From NCBI RefSeq assembly GCF_014621695.1, contig NZ_CP061281.1:3348001-3412000 (forward strand): a stretch of 64,000 nt of DNA, in the 5' to 3' direction. This DNA is from Streptomyces xanthii (GTDB lineage: Bacteria; Actinomycetota; Actinomycetes; Streptomycetales; Streptomycetaceae). The notes below the pieces were generated by a model. That model saw nothing but the letters and a program-made list of their open reading frames with translations, was not told the origin of the DNA and did no database searches. A program made the translations under genes and the position numbers. Positions 51,503-60,358 of this stretch are shown here, in pieces. Positions within the stretch are counted from its first letter, which is position 1. Every line of letters begins with the position of its first letter.

Positions 51503-52767
51503 GCGGCGCCGGCGGACCGGACCGCTTCGACTCCTACGACCCGCGCGACGACGAGCCCGAGGGCCGCTACGGCGCGGGCGGGGCCCGGGGCGGCGCCGCC
51601 CGCATACCGACGCCGCGCTCCTCCGTCGAGGACACCGGCCGCCCGCTGCCCGACCTGCCCGCACCGGAGCCGCTCGTGCTCGAGCACCGGGTCCTGAAAT
51701 CGCTGCTCGGCGCCTGGGCCCTCGCCGCCTGCTCGCCCGAGGAGGCGGCCGCCGTCGAGGACCATCTCGGCGGCTGCGGGACCTGCGCCGAGGAGGCGCT
51801 GCGGCTGCGGGACGCGGTCGGGCTGCTGCACGCCGACGAGTCCCTCGACCTGGACCCGCTGCTGCGGGCCCGCGTCCTGGAGGGCTGCCTCTCCCGGCGC
51901 CCGGCCCGCATCCCGGTCCCGTCCTGGGCGACCCCGTACGACGCGGAGACCGCCCGTCTCGACGCGCTCCTGAAGGACTTCGGCGACGGGGAGTGGCACG
52001 CGCCGGTGCGGCTGCGCTGGTACGAGGGGGACGAGCAGCTCAGCCGGAAGACGACGGTCGCCGGTGTCATAGCGCATCTGATCAGTGTCGACGGGCTGGT
52101 CGCCCGTGCCCTCGGCCTCGACGACCCGCTCGGCCCGCCCGCCCCGCCGGAGTCGCTCGGCCCGGCCGCGCGCACGGAGGCGCTCTGGCAGGCCTCGCAC
52201 TTCCCGCCGACGCGGGCGGTACGGGCGCCGTGGCGGGAGCAGGCGCACGAGCTGATCCGCACGGTGTCGTTCGCCGGGTCGGACATGGAGGGCGGCGGCG
52301 GTTCGGGGCAACTCCCCATCTCGTACGGCGACTTCACGCTGCCGCTGCGGGACGCGATGGCGGACCGGGCCTTCGAGTGCTGGGTGCACGCGGGGGACAT
52401 CGCGGACGCGGTCGACTACCCGTACGAGGCGCCGGCGCCGAAGCATCTGCACCGGATGATCGATCTGGCGGCGCGGATGCTGCCGGACGCTCTTGCCGGG
52501 CGGGACCGGGAGCGGGATCAGGTGGCCGCGGGGCGGTTGTTGCGGCTCGAGGTCGAGGGGGCCGGGGGTGGTCAGTGGCTGATCCCGCTCGACCCGTCCG
52601 GCGCCGAGGGGGCCGACGAGGTGGCGCATGTCGCCCTCGACGGGGTGGAGTTCTGCCGCCTCGCCGCGGGGCGGGTGCCGCCGGCCGAAGCGGCGGCCGG
52701 GTCCGTGGGCGACCGCGACGCGATCATGTCCGTCCTGACCGCGACGGCGGGCCTGAGCCGTATGTGA
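51499..52767 (+). CDS. Zinc-finger anti-sigma factor with maleylpyruvate isomerase-like domain
   Basis: Protein of 422 aa. After an acidic disordered start, a putative anti-sigma zinc finger reads EDHLGGCGTCAEEA (His-x3-Cys-x2-Cys), preceded by ALAACSPEEAAAVE. The long C-terminal part (about 155-400) resembles mycothiol-dependent maleylpyruvate isomerase-like four-helix domains (RKTTVAGVIAHLISVDGLVA, AFECWVHAGDIADAVDYP). It has no membrane helix, so it would be a cytoplasmic anti-sigma, possibly redox- or thiol-sensing. The GTG at 51499 overlaps the sigma stop. Confidence 0.82.
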   Translation: MSGAGGPDRFDSYDPRDDEPEGRYGAGGARGGAARIPTPRSSVEDTGRPLPDLPAPEPLVLEHRVLKSLLGAWALAACSPEEAAAVEDHLGGCGTCAEEALRLRDAVGLLHADESLDLDPLLRARVLEGCLSRRPARIPVPSWATPYDAETARLDALLKDFGDGEWHAPVRLRWYEGDEQLSRKTTVAGVIAHLISVDGLVARALGLDDPLGPPAPPESLGPAARTEALWQASHFPPTRAVRAPWREQAHELIRTVSFAGSDMEGGGGSGQLPISYGDFTLPLRDAMADRAFECWVHAGDIADAVDYPYEAPAPKHLHRMIDLAARMLPDALAGRDRERDQVAAGRLLRLEVEGAGGGQWLIPLDPSGAEGADEVAHVALDGVEFCRLAAGRVPPAEAAAGSVGDRDAIMSVLTATAGLSRM

Positions 52768-52829
52768 GTGCGGGTCCCGCCCAAGGGGGCTGCCCCTTGC
52801 CCGCCCGGCGCGACTGCGGGTCCGGTGGG

Positions 52830-52960
52830 GGCTGGTCGCGCAGTTCCCCGCGCCCCTGAGATGCGCACTTCGTGCGCGATCTCATCGGGCGGTGCCCCAT
52901 CGGGGAAATGCGACGCGGAGCGTCTGCATTTCAGGGGCGCGGGGAACTGCGCGACCAGCC
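52830..52960. repeat. 131-bp nested palindrome, copy B
   Basis: The 30-bp outer arms (52830-52859 and 52931-52960) are perfect inverted copies of the same sequence as copy A at 42972. Inner hairpins lie at 52858-52883 and 52905-52932, the latter with inner stem GACGC/GCGTC instead of GACCC/GGGTC in copy A: a compensatory C-to-G and G-to-C pair. It sits between convergent anti-sigma and purU genes. Confidence 0.88.
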
Positions 52961-53025
52961 ACGACGGCGCGGCAGTCGCGCGACGGCCGCACGTGGCAAC
53001 CATCTGGGGCGCGACCAGCCCCCAC

Positions 53026-53050
53026 GCACCCGCACCCGCACCCGCACCCC
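53026..53050. repeat. CACCCG hexamer tandem repeat
   Basis: About four consecutive CACCCG units, in the intergenic gap just before the purU stop. No gene here; the rest of 52961-53060 holds no other ORF. Confidence 0.6.
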
Positions 53051-53060
53051 GCGACGATCC

Positions 53061-53939
53061 CTAGGCGAAGACCACCGTGCGGCGTCCGTCCAGCAGAACA
53101 CGCCGCTCCGCATGCCACTTGACGGCCCGCGCCAGCGCCTGGCACTCCACGTCCCGCCCCACCGCGACAAGCTGGTCCGGCGTGACGTCGTGCCCGACCC
53201 GCTCGACCTCCTGCTCGATGATCGGCCCCTCGTCGAGGTCCGCGGTGACGTAGTGCGCGGTCGCCCCGATGAGCTTCACACCCCGCGCGTGCGCCTGGTG
53301 GTACGGCTTCGCCCCCTTGAAGCTCGGCAGGAACGAGTGGTGGATGTTGATGATCCGCCCGCTGAGCTGCTTGCACAGGTCGTCCGAGAGGACCTGCATG
53401 TACCGGGCGAGCACGACGAGCTCGACGCCCTCGGACCGGACCAGTTCGAGGAGCCGCGCCTCGGCCGCCGCCTTGGTGTCCTTCGTCACGGGGATGTGGT
53501 GGAAGGGGATGTCGTAGGAGGCGACGAGTTCGGCGAAGTCGGTGTGGTTGGAGACGACCGCCGCGATCTCGACGGGCAGCGCCCCGATCCGCGCCCGGAA
53601 CAGCAGGTCGTTCAGGCAGTGCCCGAACTTGCTGACCATGAGCACGACCTTCATCCGGTCGGAGGCCCGGTGGATCTGCCAGTCCATCTGGAACGAGTCG
53701 CCGATCGCGGCGAAGCTGGCCCGCAGCTTCTCCACGGTGACCGGCGCGTCCGCGCTGAAGTGGACCCGCATGAAGAACAGTCCCGTGTCGTGGTCACCGA
53801 ACTGCTGGCTGTCCTCGATGTTGCAGCCGGTCATGAAGAGATAGCTCGACACGGCGTGCACGATGCCCTGCTTGTCGGGGCACGAAAGAGTGAGGACGTA
53901 CTGCTCGGAGCCGGGAACGGGTGCGGACTGCGCATTCAT
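53061..53939 (-). CDS. purU: Formyltetrahydrofolate deformylase
   Basis: Protein of 292 aa that hydrolyses 10-formyl-THF to THF and formate, balancing one-carbon pools. N-terminal ACT domain (YVLTLSCPDKQGIVHAVSSYL, NIEDSQQFGD), then the formyl-hydrolase fold with IDWQIH-type strand MKVVLMVSKFGHCLNDLLFR and the catalytic IINIHHSFLPSFKGAKPYHQ and TADLDEGPIIEQ. The ATG at 53939 (MNAQSAPVPG) is the family-typical length. Downstream is the palindrome B region. Upstream (53940-54066) holds a CCCCTGG tandem repeat and the end of the next gene. Confidence 0.95.
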   Translation of the reverse strand: MNAQSAPVPGSEQYVLTLSCPDKQGIVHAVSSYLFMTGCNIEDSQQFGDHDTGLFFMRVHFSADAPVTVEKLRASFAAIGDSFQMDWQIHRASDRMKVVLMVSKFGHCLNDLLFRARIGALPVEIAAVVSNHTDFAELVASYDIPFHHIPVTKDTKAAAEARLLELVRSEGVELVVLARYMQVLSDDLCKQLSGRIINIHHSFLPSFKGAKPYHQAHARGVKLIGATAHYVTADLDEGPIIEQEVERVGHDVTPDQLVAVGRDVECQALARAVKWHAERRVLLDGRRTVVFA

Positions 53940-54031
53940 AGGGGCAAGGTTCGCACAAGGCCGGGCGCCGGTGAGACGCCATCCCGAGGAACGGACCACA
54001 GGACCGCCGCCCCGGCGACCGCCATGAGCCG

Positions 54032-54065
54032 CCCCTGGCCCCTGGCCCCTGGCCCGTGGCCCCTG
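54032..54065. repeat. CCCCTGG tandem heptamers
   Basis: Four to five near-identical CCCCTGG/CCCGTGG units in the 127-bp gap between the conserved hypothetical gene and purU. It may be part of the purU promoter region. Confidence 0.55.
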
Positions 54066-54066
54066 C

Positions 54067-54567
54067 CTAGGCCACCCGCGTCATGATCCGCAGGACCTCG
54101 AGCGTGCGCGGAGGCGCGTCGGGCTCGTCCCCGTCGCTCACGGCGAGCCGGACGTGCGCCTCGCGGGACGCGGCCACCGCCTCGCCCCACTCCGGGTGAT
54201 CGAGGTACGCGGAGACGGGGGCGTCCGGCCCGACCTGGTGCATGATCCGCAGGACCCGCAGCACGGCCGCGTCGACGAGCGCGGCCTCCTGCGCGTCACG
54301 GAAGATCGTCCCGACGTACTTCTCGGCGGACCAGTTGTCGAGCCAGGTGTCCTCGACCAGGCGGTACACGGCATCGGTGACGTCCCCGTACCCGTCCACA
54401 CCGGCGAGCCAGACCTCCCGCTGGAAGACCGGGTCCGAGAGCATGTGCAGCGCGGAGCGCACATTGCTGCGCCAGCGCCACCACGGCATGTCGTTGAGTG
54501 GCATGCCGCCCATTTTCGTGGAGCGACGGCCGCGGCGGGAAGAGTTCTCCGAGCTTTGCACGGTCAT
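54067..54567 (-). CDS. Conserved hypothetical protein (SCO4402-like)
   Basis: Protein of 166 aa beginning either at ATG 54567 or, more compactly, at ATG 54513/54504 (MGGMPLNDMPWWRWRSNVRS). Core: ALHMLSDPVFQREVWLAGVD, GYGDVTDAVYRLVEDTWLDN and MHQVGPDAPVSAYLDHPEW. I recognise this as the family often annotated SCO4402 in streptomycetes; molecular function unknown. No domain with known chemistry is visible. It is divergent from the binding-protein gene at 54685 and lies upstream of purU on the same strand, which may place it in an operon with purU. Confidence 0.78.
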   Translation of the reverse strand: MTVQSSENSSRRGRRSTKMGGMPLNDMPWWRWRSNVRSALHMLSDPVFQREVWLAGVDGYGDVTDAVYRLVEDTWLDNWSAEKYVGTIFRDAQEAALVDAAVLRVLRIMHQVGPDAPVSAYLDHPEWGEAVAASREAHVRLAVSDGDEPDAPPRTLEVLRIMTRVA

Positions 54568-54684
54568 CGATCGTACGTCCCGGGCCGGAGCGGCCCGATC
54601 GGCCCCCGTAATTCACCTCCGCGTCACCGGCCGTTGACCGCAGGTCACCGGCCGGTTCGGGATGCGGCGGAATCGTGCAGGCAC

Positions 54685-55959
54685 ATGACCGGCCGGCGAC
54701 ACACCTCCATCAAGCGCACCTTCACCGCTCTGTCCGCAGTCGTCACGGGCGGCGCCCTGGTCGCCGGTTGCGGCCTGATCCCTGGAGCCACGGGGGGCTC
54801 CGGGGATCGGACCGTGACGGTGATGACCTGGGCGCCCGAGAAGACCGACGCGACGAACATGCCCGGAATGCCCGCGATGGCCCGCGCCTACGCCCGCTGG
54901 ACCAACGCGCACGGCGGCCTCGGCGGCCGCAGGCTCCGGGTCCTGACCTGCAACGACCACGACGACAGCGTGGGCGCCGCCAAGTGCGCCCGCAAGGCCG
55001 CCGACGCGGGCGCCGTCGCCGTCGTCGGCTCGTACAGCCAGCACGGGCGGGCGTTCCTGTCCCCGCTGGAGTCCGCGGGGATCCCGTACATCGGCGGGTA
55101 CGGGACGACCGACGCCGAGTTCACCAGCCCGCTGTCCTACCCCGTCAACGGCGGCCAGGCCGCCCTGCTCGCGGGGAACGGGCGGCAGCTCGCCGAGCGC
55201 TGCGCGCGCACCGTCCTGGTGCGCCCCGACACCATCGCGGGCGACGAACTGGTGCCGCTCCTGAACGCCGGGCTCGCCGAGCGCGACCGGGGCGCGGTCG
55301 CCGACCTGCGCGCGCCCGAGGACGCCACCGACTACGGCGGCAAGGCCCGCGAGGCGCTGACCACGGCGAGCTCCGCCGGCCTCGGCCGCGAGGGCTGCGT
55401 CGCGGCGGTCCTCGGCGAGCGCACGAACACGTTCTTCGACTCGTTCCGCCGGCTGCGCGCGAGCTATCCGGCGGTGCGCACGGCGACGGTCCTCGGCAGC
55501 ATCGACCAGTCCACGATCAACCGCACCGGCGGCGCGCGCAGCCCCTACGAGGGCGCGTACGTGACCGGCTGGTACCCGGCGTCGGACGACGCGCGCTGGG
55601 ACGGGATGAAGCGCGTGATCAAGGAGCAGGCCTTCGACGACAACCGGATCGACCCGGCGGACGCGGGCGTGCAGACCACCTGGATCGCGTACGAGGTGCT
55701 GCGGCAGGCCGTCGGATCGCTCGGGGACGGCGAGGTGACGGCGCGCGCGGTCAGCTCGGCGCTCGACGAGGGGCTCCAGGTGGACACCGGCGGACTGACC
55801 CCGCCGCTGCGCTGGGGCTACGACCACATGTCCGACGCGGGTGACTTCCCGCGCCTGGTCAACGCGCGGGTCACGTTCCAGCGGGTGGAGAAGGGCCGCC
55901 TGGTGGCGACCCGGAAGTCGGCGGTGGACCTGACGCAGACCCTCGCGAAGGCCTCCTGA
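54685..55959 (+). CDS. Extracellular ligand-binding lipoprotein (branched-chain amino acid type)
   Basis: Protein of 424 aa with a lipoprotein signal (lipobox LVAGCGL, Cys29), so anchored outside the membrane. The rest is a type I periplasmic-binding fold: VTVMTWAPEKTDATNMPGMPA, VAVVGSYSQHGRAFLSPLES, and IAGDELVPLLNAGLAERDR. Such proteins present ligands to an ABC importer or a sensor. No permease or ATPase gene is adjacent, so it may work alone or with distant transporters. The ATG at 54685 gives the proper signal peptide. It ends convergent to the Q-rich membrane protein gene with a 40-nt gap. Confidence 0.86.
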   Translation: MTGRRHTSIKRTFTALSAVVTGGALVAGCGLIPGATGGSGDRTVTVMTWAPEKTDATNMPGMPAMARAYARWTNAHGGLGGRRLRVLTCNDHDDSVGAAKCARKAADAGAVAVVGSYSQHGRAFLSPLESAGIPYIGGYGTTDAEFTSPLSYPVNGGQAALLAGNGRQLAERCARTVLVRPDTIAGDELVPLLNAGLAERDRGAVADLRAPEDATDYGGKAREALTTASSAGLGREGCVAAVLGERTNTFFDSFRRLRASYPAVRTATVLGSIDQSTINRTGGARSPYEGAYVTGWYPASDDARWDGMKRVIKEQAFDDNRIDPADAGVQTTWIAYEVLRQAVGSLGDGEVTARAVSSALDEGLQVDTGGLTPPLRWGYDHMSDAGDFPRLVNARVTFQRVEKGRLVATRKSAVDLTQTLAKAS

Positions 55960-55999
55960 CCCACCGCCCGGCGCGGCACCGCGGCCCGCCGCCCTTCCG

Positions 56000-57688
56000 T
56001 CAGAGCTGGACGGCGGTGCGGCGGGTCAGCTGGTACTGGTCCGCGATCTCGTTCCAGATCTTCGCGGCCTGGTTCTTCTGCGTGGAGGCCGTCCCGCTGG
56101 CCCGGTCGCCGGCGCGGCGCTGCGGCGTCGGCCGGGCGTGGCCCTTCTGGCAGCCCTTCTTGCCCGCGACCTGGTCGCCCCAGGCCGCGTAGTGGCTGTC
56201 CGCCGAGGCGGACGCCTTCCAGGCGCTGGTCAGGGCGGCCTTCAGCTCCGCGTTCTTCGGCAGTTTGTCGATGGCCAGACCGTTCAGGCGGGTCACCAGG
56301 CCGTTGCGCTGGGTGGCCGCGTCGCGCAGGTCCTTGGAGGACTGCGGCAGGGCCTTGCACGCGCCGATGTTGGCGACGGCGCGCACCACGGAGTCGCGGC
56401 TGTTGTTGGAGTCGGCGAGCAGCTTGTCCAGCGCGACGGCCTGCTCCTTGGCCGGGTCGACGCTCGGCGAGGGCTCCGTCGAGGCCGACGAGGCGTCGGA
56501 GACGGTCTTGGTCTGGTCCGTCTTGTCGTCGTCCGTGCCCCCGCCGCCGAGGAGGGCGCCCGCGCCGATGCCGACGACGAGCAGGCCGACGCCGACCGCG
56601 GCGACCATCGGCAGCTTGGACCCGGTCCGGGCCTTGCGGCGGGACGGCTCGGGCTCGTACGCGTCCTGGTACTGCGGGACGCCGGGCTGCTGCGGCGGGC
56701 CCTGCTGGGCGTGCGGGTCGAAGCGCGGCATCTGCTGCGTCGACGCGGCCGGGCCCTCCGGCTCCGTACGGAAGAGGGCGTCGAACTCGGCGGGCGGCTG
56801 ACGGTCGCCGGGGGCGCCGGGGCGGATGCCGTAGGCCGGCTCCTGGGGACCGCCGGGGACGGGCGGTATGTACTGGGTGGCCTCGCTGTCGGAGGGGCCG
56901 CCGGGCACCGCGTCGGGCAGGGCGCCCGGCATCGGCTGCCGGTTCACGGCACGGCCAAGGAACTGGGTGGCGTCGGCGGCGGGCTGCTCGGGCGGCAGCG
57001 GGGCGGCGGGCGGCTGCTGCGCGGCGACGGGCGCGATGTACTGCGTGGCGTCACCGTCGTAGGCGGCGCCTGCCGGGGCGGCGGGCGGCAGCGGCCCCGC
57101 GCCGGGCATCTGCTGCGGCGGCAGCTGCGGGGCCTGCGACTGCTGCGGCAGCGGCTGGGGCTGCTGGTGTGCCTGAGGCTGCTGCGGGATCTGCTGGGCC
57201 TGCTGGTGAGCCTGCGGCTGCTGCGGCATCTGGGGCGGCTGTGCCCCGTACGCCTGCTGCGGCTGCTGCGACTGCTGCGCTCCGTACGCCTGCTGTGGCA
57301 TGTGAGGCGACTGCGGCTGCTGCGGCACGTGCGGCGGCTGCTGAGCCTGGGCCTGCGGGGCCTGAGCCTGCGGGGCCTGGGCCTGCTGTGCGGGCGGCAT
57401 CCCGCCGCCACCGTGCTGCTGAGCCTCGGGCCTGCCCCACTCGTAGGACGGCATCGGCCCCGCGTCCTGCGCCTGCTGCGACTGCGGCCCCCACGGCTGG
57501 CCCCAGGGCGCGGCACCGGCGGGACCCGCGGGCGCGGCCGGAGGCGTCGGGTCGCCGTACGTGCCCGGCATCAGGGGCTCGGAGCCGTCGGCGGGCAGCA
57601 CGACACCCTCGTGCGCCTGTCGGGCCTGCGGAAGGTGCGGGCCCGCGCCCTGTCCGCCCTGGCCGTTCTGGCCGCTGTGCTGCGTCAC
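56000..57688 (-). CDS. Gln/Pro-rich single-pass membrane protein
   Basis: Protein of 562 aa from the GTG at 57688 (GGAG upstream). The first 340 residues are a Gln/Pro/Ala-rich, largely disordered region with repeated QQPQ and QAQAPQA elements and scattered DATQYI motifs (about four copies: DATQYIAP, DATQFLGR, EATQYIPP, STQQMPRF). A Lys/Arg patch (SRRKARTGSK) precedes a transmembrane helix (LPMVAAVGVGLLVVGIGAGAL). Outside is an about 170-residue helical domain with cysteine pairs (NIGACKALPQ and KKGCQKGHARP). The DATQYI-like repeats could be docking sites for a kinase or FHA protein. Function unknown. Confidence 0.75.
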   Translation of the reverse strand: MTQHSGQNGQGGQGAGPHLPQARQAHEGVVLPADGSEPLMPGTYGDPTPPAAPAGPAGAAPWGQPWGPQSQQAQDAGPMPSYEWGRPEAQQHGGGGMPPAQQAQAPQAQAPQAQAQQPPHVPQQPQSPHMPQQAYGAQQSQQPQQAYGAQPPQMPQQPQAHQQAQQIPQQPQAHQQPQPLPQQSQAPQLPPQQMPGAGPLPPAAPAGAAYDGDATQYIAPVAAQQPPAAPLPPEQPAADATQFLGRAVNRQPMPGALPDAVPGGPSDSEATQYIPPVPGGPQEPAYGIRPGAPGDRQPPAEFDALFRTEPEGPAASTQQMPRFDPHAQQGPPQQPGVPQYQDAYEPEPSRRKARTGSKLPMVAAVGVGLLVVGIGAGALLGGGGTDDDKTDQTKTVSDASSASTEPSPSVDPAKEQAVALDKLLADSNNSRDSVVRAVANIGACKALPQSSKDLRDAATQRNGLVTRLNGLAIDKLPKNAELKAALTSAWKASASADSHYAAWGDQVAGKKGCQKGHARPTPQRRAGDRASGTASTQKNQAAKIWNEIADQYQLTRRTAVQL

Positions 57689-57831
57689 CGGGACTCCTAC
57701 GTATGGGGGAAGTCGGAATCGTCGGCTCACGCTACCGGGTCCTCGCACGCCCGTGCTACGCACCTCAAATCCCGAGAACCTCCCCCGTGACGGGAGTAAC
57801 AAAACAGGCCCCGGTGACGCTGTTGTGGGAA

Positions 57832-59220
57832 TCAGGCCGCCTGCAACTCCACGCGCGCCCCGAACTCCCGTACCACCGGCTCCTCCCGGTACGGATCGAG
57901 CCGCGCCCTGAGGTCCTCCAGGTACTCCGCGCCGCGGTTGGAGCGCAGGGTGCCGAGGAGCTCGACGGCCCGAAGTCCCGTGTGGCAGGCCTGTTCCACC
58001 TCGCGCTGCTGCGCCTGAGCCGTCGCCAGGAGCACGAGCCCGATCGCCCTGCGCCGGGCCTTGGACGCGGGATGCCCGTCCAACGCCTCGCGCGCACACC
58101 GCTCCGCGTCCCGCCCCTGCCCCAAGTCCCGGTGGCAGTGCGCCAGTTCGTCGGCGAGATAGGCGGGCCCGAAGTGGCCGATCCACGCCGGGTCGTCACC
58201 GGATCCGCGCTGCCCCTCGGCCAGTTCCATCGCGGCGAGCGCCCGCGCGATGGATCCGTGCGCGGAACGCTCGTCCCCGAGCAGGGCGTGACCGCGCGCT
58301 TCGGCGGCGTGGAACATCGCCTCCGCGCGCGGTGTGACCCGCCCGCGCGCCCCCTCCTGAGCCGCGCGGGCGAGCTGGGAGATCTCCCGCGGATTGCCGA
58401 GCTGCGCGGCCAGATGACTCATCGACGCGGCGAGCACGTACCCGCCGTAGCCGCGGTCGCCGGCCGCCTGCGCGAGCCGCAGGGACTGGATGTAGTACCG
58501 CTGGGCGAGCCCCGGCTGCCCGGTGTCGACGGCCATGTACCCGGCGAGCTCCGTCAACCGGGCTACGGCCGCGAACAGTTCGCGCCCCACCGCCTCCCGG
58601 TACGAGCCCGCGAGCAGCCCGCTCACCACACTGTTCAGGTAGTGCACCACCACCGGGCGCACATGCCCGCTCCCGTACTGGTGGTCCAGATCGGTCAGCG
58701 CCTGCGTCATCGCGCGCACGGCCGCCACGTCCGACACCCCGACCCGCGGCCCGGCCGACCGCGCGACCTGCGAGTCCGGTACGGAGATCAGCCAGTCCCT
58801 GCTGGGTTCGACGAGCGCGGACGAGGCGACGGCCGAGCCCGACAGGAAGTCCCGCCGCCCCACGTCGCTGCGCCACAGCTCACACACCTGCTCGATGGCG
58901 CCGAGCACCGTCGGCGAGAACTGCAGACCGATGCCGGAGGCCAGGTTCTTGCCGTTGGCCATCCCGATCTCGTCGATGGTGACCGTGCGGCCGAGCTTGC
59001 GCCCCAGGGCCTCGGCGATGATGCCGGGCGCCCGGCCGCGCGGCTGCTGCCCGCGCAGCCACCGGGCCACCGATGTCTTGTCGTAGCGCAGGTCGAGTCC
59101 GTGCTCGGACCCGCACATGTTGACCCGGCGGGCCAGGCCGGCGTTCGAGCAGCCCGCCTCCTGGATGAGCGCCTGCAGCCGTTCGTTGGGCTGTCGCGCG
59201 ACGAGAGGCCGTGCGGCCAT
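57832..59220 (-). CDS. Helix-turn-helix/TPR regulatory protein (NsdA-like family)
   Basis: Protein of 462 aa with an N-terminal HTH-like part (ERLQALIQEAGCSNAGLARRVN, YDKTSVARWLRGQQPRGRAP) and a long TPR-like helical tail (about 150-440; RYYIQSLRLAQAAGDRGYG, AEARGHALLGDERSAHGSIARAL). This is the streptomycete family of large HTH-TPR regulators often linked to differentiation. No specific orthologue is asserted. The ATG at 59220 is family-typical. Divergent from the Prim-Pol gene across 59221-59540, a gap with an AACGTT-centred palindromic stretch and no ORF. Confidence 0.82.
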   Translation of the reverse strand: MAARPLVARQPNERLQALIQEAGCSNAGLARRVNMCGSEHGLDLRYDKTSVARWLRGQQPRGRAPGIIAEALGRKLGRTVTIDEIGMANGKNLASGIGLQFSPTVLGAIEQVCELWRSDVGRRDFLSGSAVASSALVEPSRDWLISVPDSQVARSAGPRVGVSDVAAVRAMTQALTDLDHQYGSGHVRPVVVHYLNSVVSGLLAGSYREAVGRELFAAVARLTELAGYMAVDTGQPGLAQRYYIQSLRLAQAAGDRGYGGYVLAASMSHLAAQLGNPREISQLARAAQEGARGRVTPRAEAMFHAAEARGHALLGDERSAHGSIARALAAMELAEGQRGSGDDPAWIGHFGPAYLADELAHCHRDLGQGRDAERCAREALDGHPASKARRRAIGLVLLATAQAQQREVEQACHTGLRAVELLGTLRSNRGAEYLEDLRARLDPYREEPVVREFGARVELQAA

Positions 59221-59540
59221 GACGTAACCCCCTGCTGTGCCCGTCCGGATGGCCTGCCGTGCGGATCACGGCCGGTCGTGGAATGACTGCCCTGCACGAA
59301 ACGGGAAGATGCACCACATCTGCGCATGAACGTTGGTGAATGGCGCATAACAGGGACGGACCGGCTCCGGCCCGACGTGCGGAGGTGCGCCCCGTCCCCG
59401 GATGACTACCCCTCCCCCGCTGCCGTCCCGCCCGCGCGCCCCCGACCGTGCACCCATGCGCCCCACGTGCGGGAACGATGCTCCGGAGCCACCCGTACGT
59501 GCCCCCGTAACCCCAGCTGACGGCGGGAGTTGAGAACGTC

Positions 59541-60227
59541 GTGGAAGAGACCATCGCAGGCACCTCGGACGTCACCTCACCCGTCACCCCCACCGGGCAG
59601 ATCCCGCCCCAGCGCGGTGAATCCCTCCTGGACACGGCCGTGCGCTACGCGGAAGAGCGGCACTGGGACGTGTTCCCCGGCACCTGGCTGGAGTTCGAGC
59701 AGGGCGTGCAGCGCTGCTCGTGCGACGACGCCGCGTGCCCCACGCCCGGCGCGCACGCCGCGCGGCCCGACTGGGCGACCCAGGCGACCGGGAGTGCGAC
59801 CGGCGCGCGCCGCCTGTGGTCCAAACACCCCAAGGCGTCGATCCTTCTTCCCACCGGCCGCACCTTCGACGCCATCGACGTACCCGAGACCGCCGGCTTC
59901 CTGGCGCTCGCCCGCATGGAGCGCATGGAGCTCACGCTCGGCCCCGTGACCTGCACGCCCGACCGCCGCATGCAGTTCTTCGTCCTGCCCGGCGCCACCG
60001 CCAAGGTCCCCGACCTCGTACGCAAGCTGGGCTGGCCCCCGGCCTCCCTCGACCTCGTCACGCTCGGCGAGGGCCAGTACGTGGCCGCACCCCCGACCCG
60101 CTTCGGCAGCCAGGGCGCCGTGCAGTGGGCCTGCCGGCCGACCGCCGCGAACCGGTGGCTGCCCGACGCCGAGGAGCTCGTCTCCCCGCTCGCCTACGCG
60201 TGCGGGCGCGAGGGGCGCCGCCCGTAA
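59541..60227 (+). CDS. Bifunctional DNA primase/polymerase-like (Prim-Pol) protein
   Basis: Protein of 228 aa with the Prim-Pol family pattern: AVRYAEERHWDVFPGTWLEF, CSCDDAACPTPGAHAARPDW, PKASILLPTGRTFDAIDVPE and APPTRFGSQGAVQWACRP. The family is named from plasmid or phage replication proteins, but these short chromosomal members in streptomycetes are often without the full catalytic set and next to HTH-TPR genes. The GTG at 59541 follows GGGAG. It lies upstream of the ABC ATPase but with a separate 131-nt gap. Confidence 0.82.
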   Translation: MEETIAGTSDVTSPVTPTGQIPPQRGESLLDTAVRYAEERHWDVFPGTWLEFEQGVQRCSCDDAACPTPGAHAARPDWATQATGSATGARRLWSKHPKASILLPTGRTFDAIDVPETAGFLALARMERMELTLGPVTCTPDRRMQFFVLPGATAKVPDLVRKLGWPPASLDLVTLGEGQYVAAPPTRFGSQGAVQWACRPTAANRWLPDAEELVSPLAYACGREGRRP

Positions 60228-60358
60228 GGACGGGCCCGTGCCGCCTCCCTGTGCCCCGCCCTTGGCCGACGTATCGTGCCCAGACGTCAAGGCCGTCCCG
60301 AACTCGGACGCAGCCGCAGACGCTGTCGCACGACGACGCCGATGAAGGGCGGGCACAG

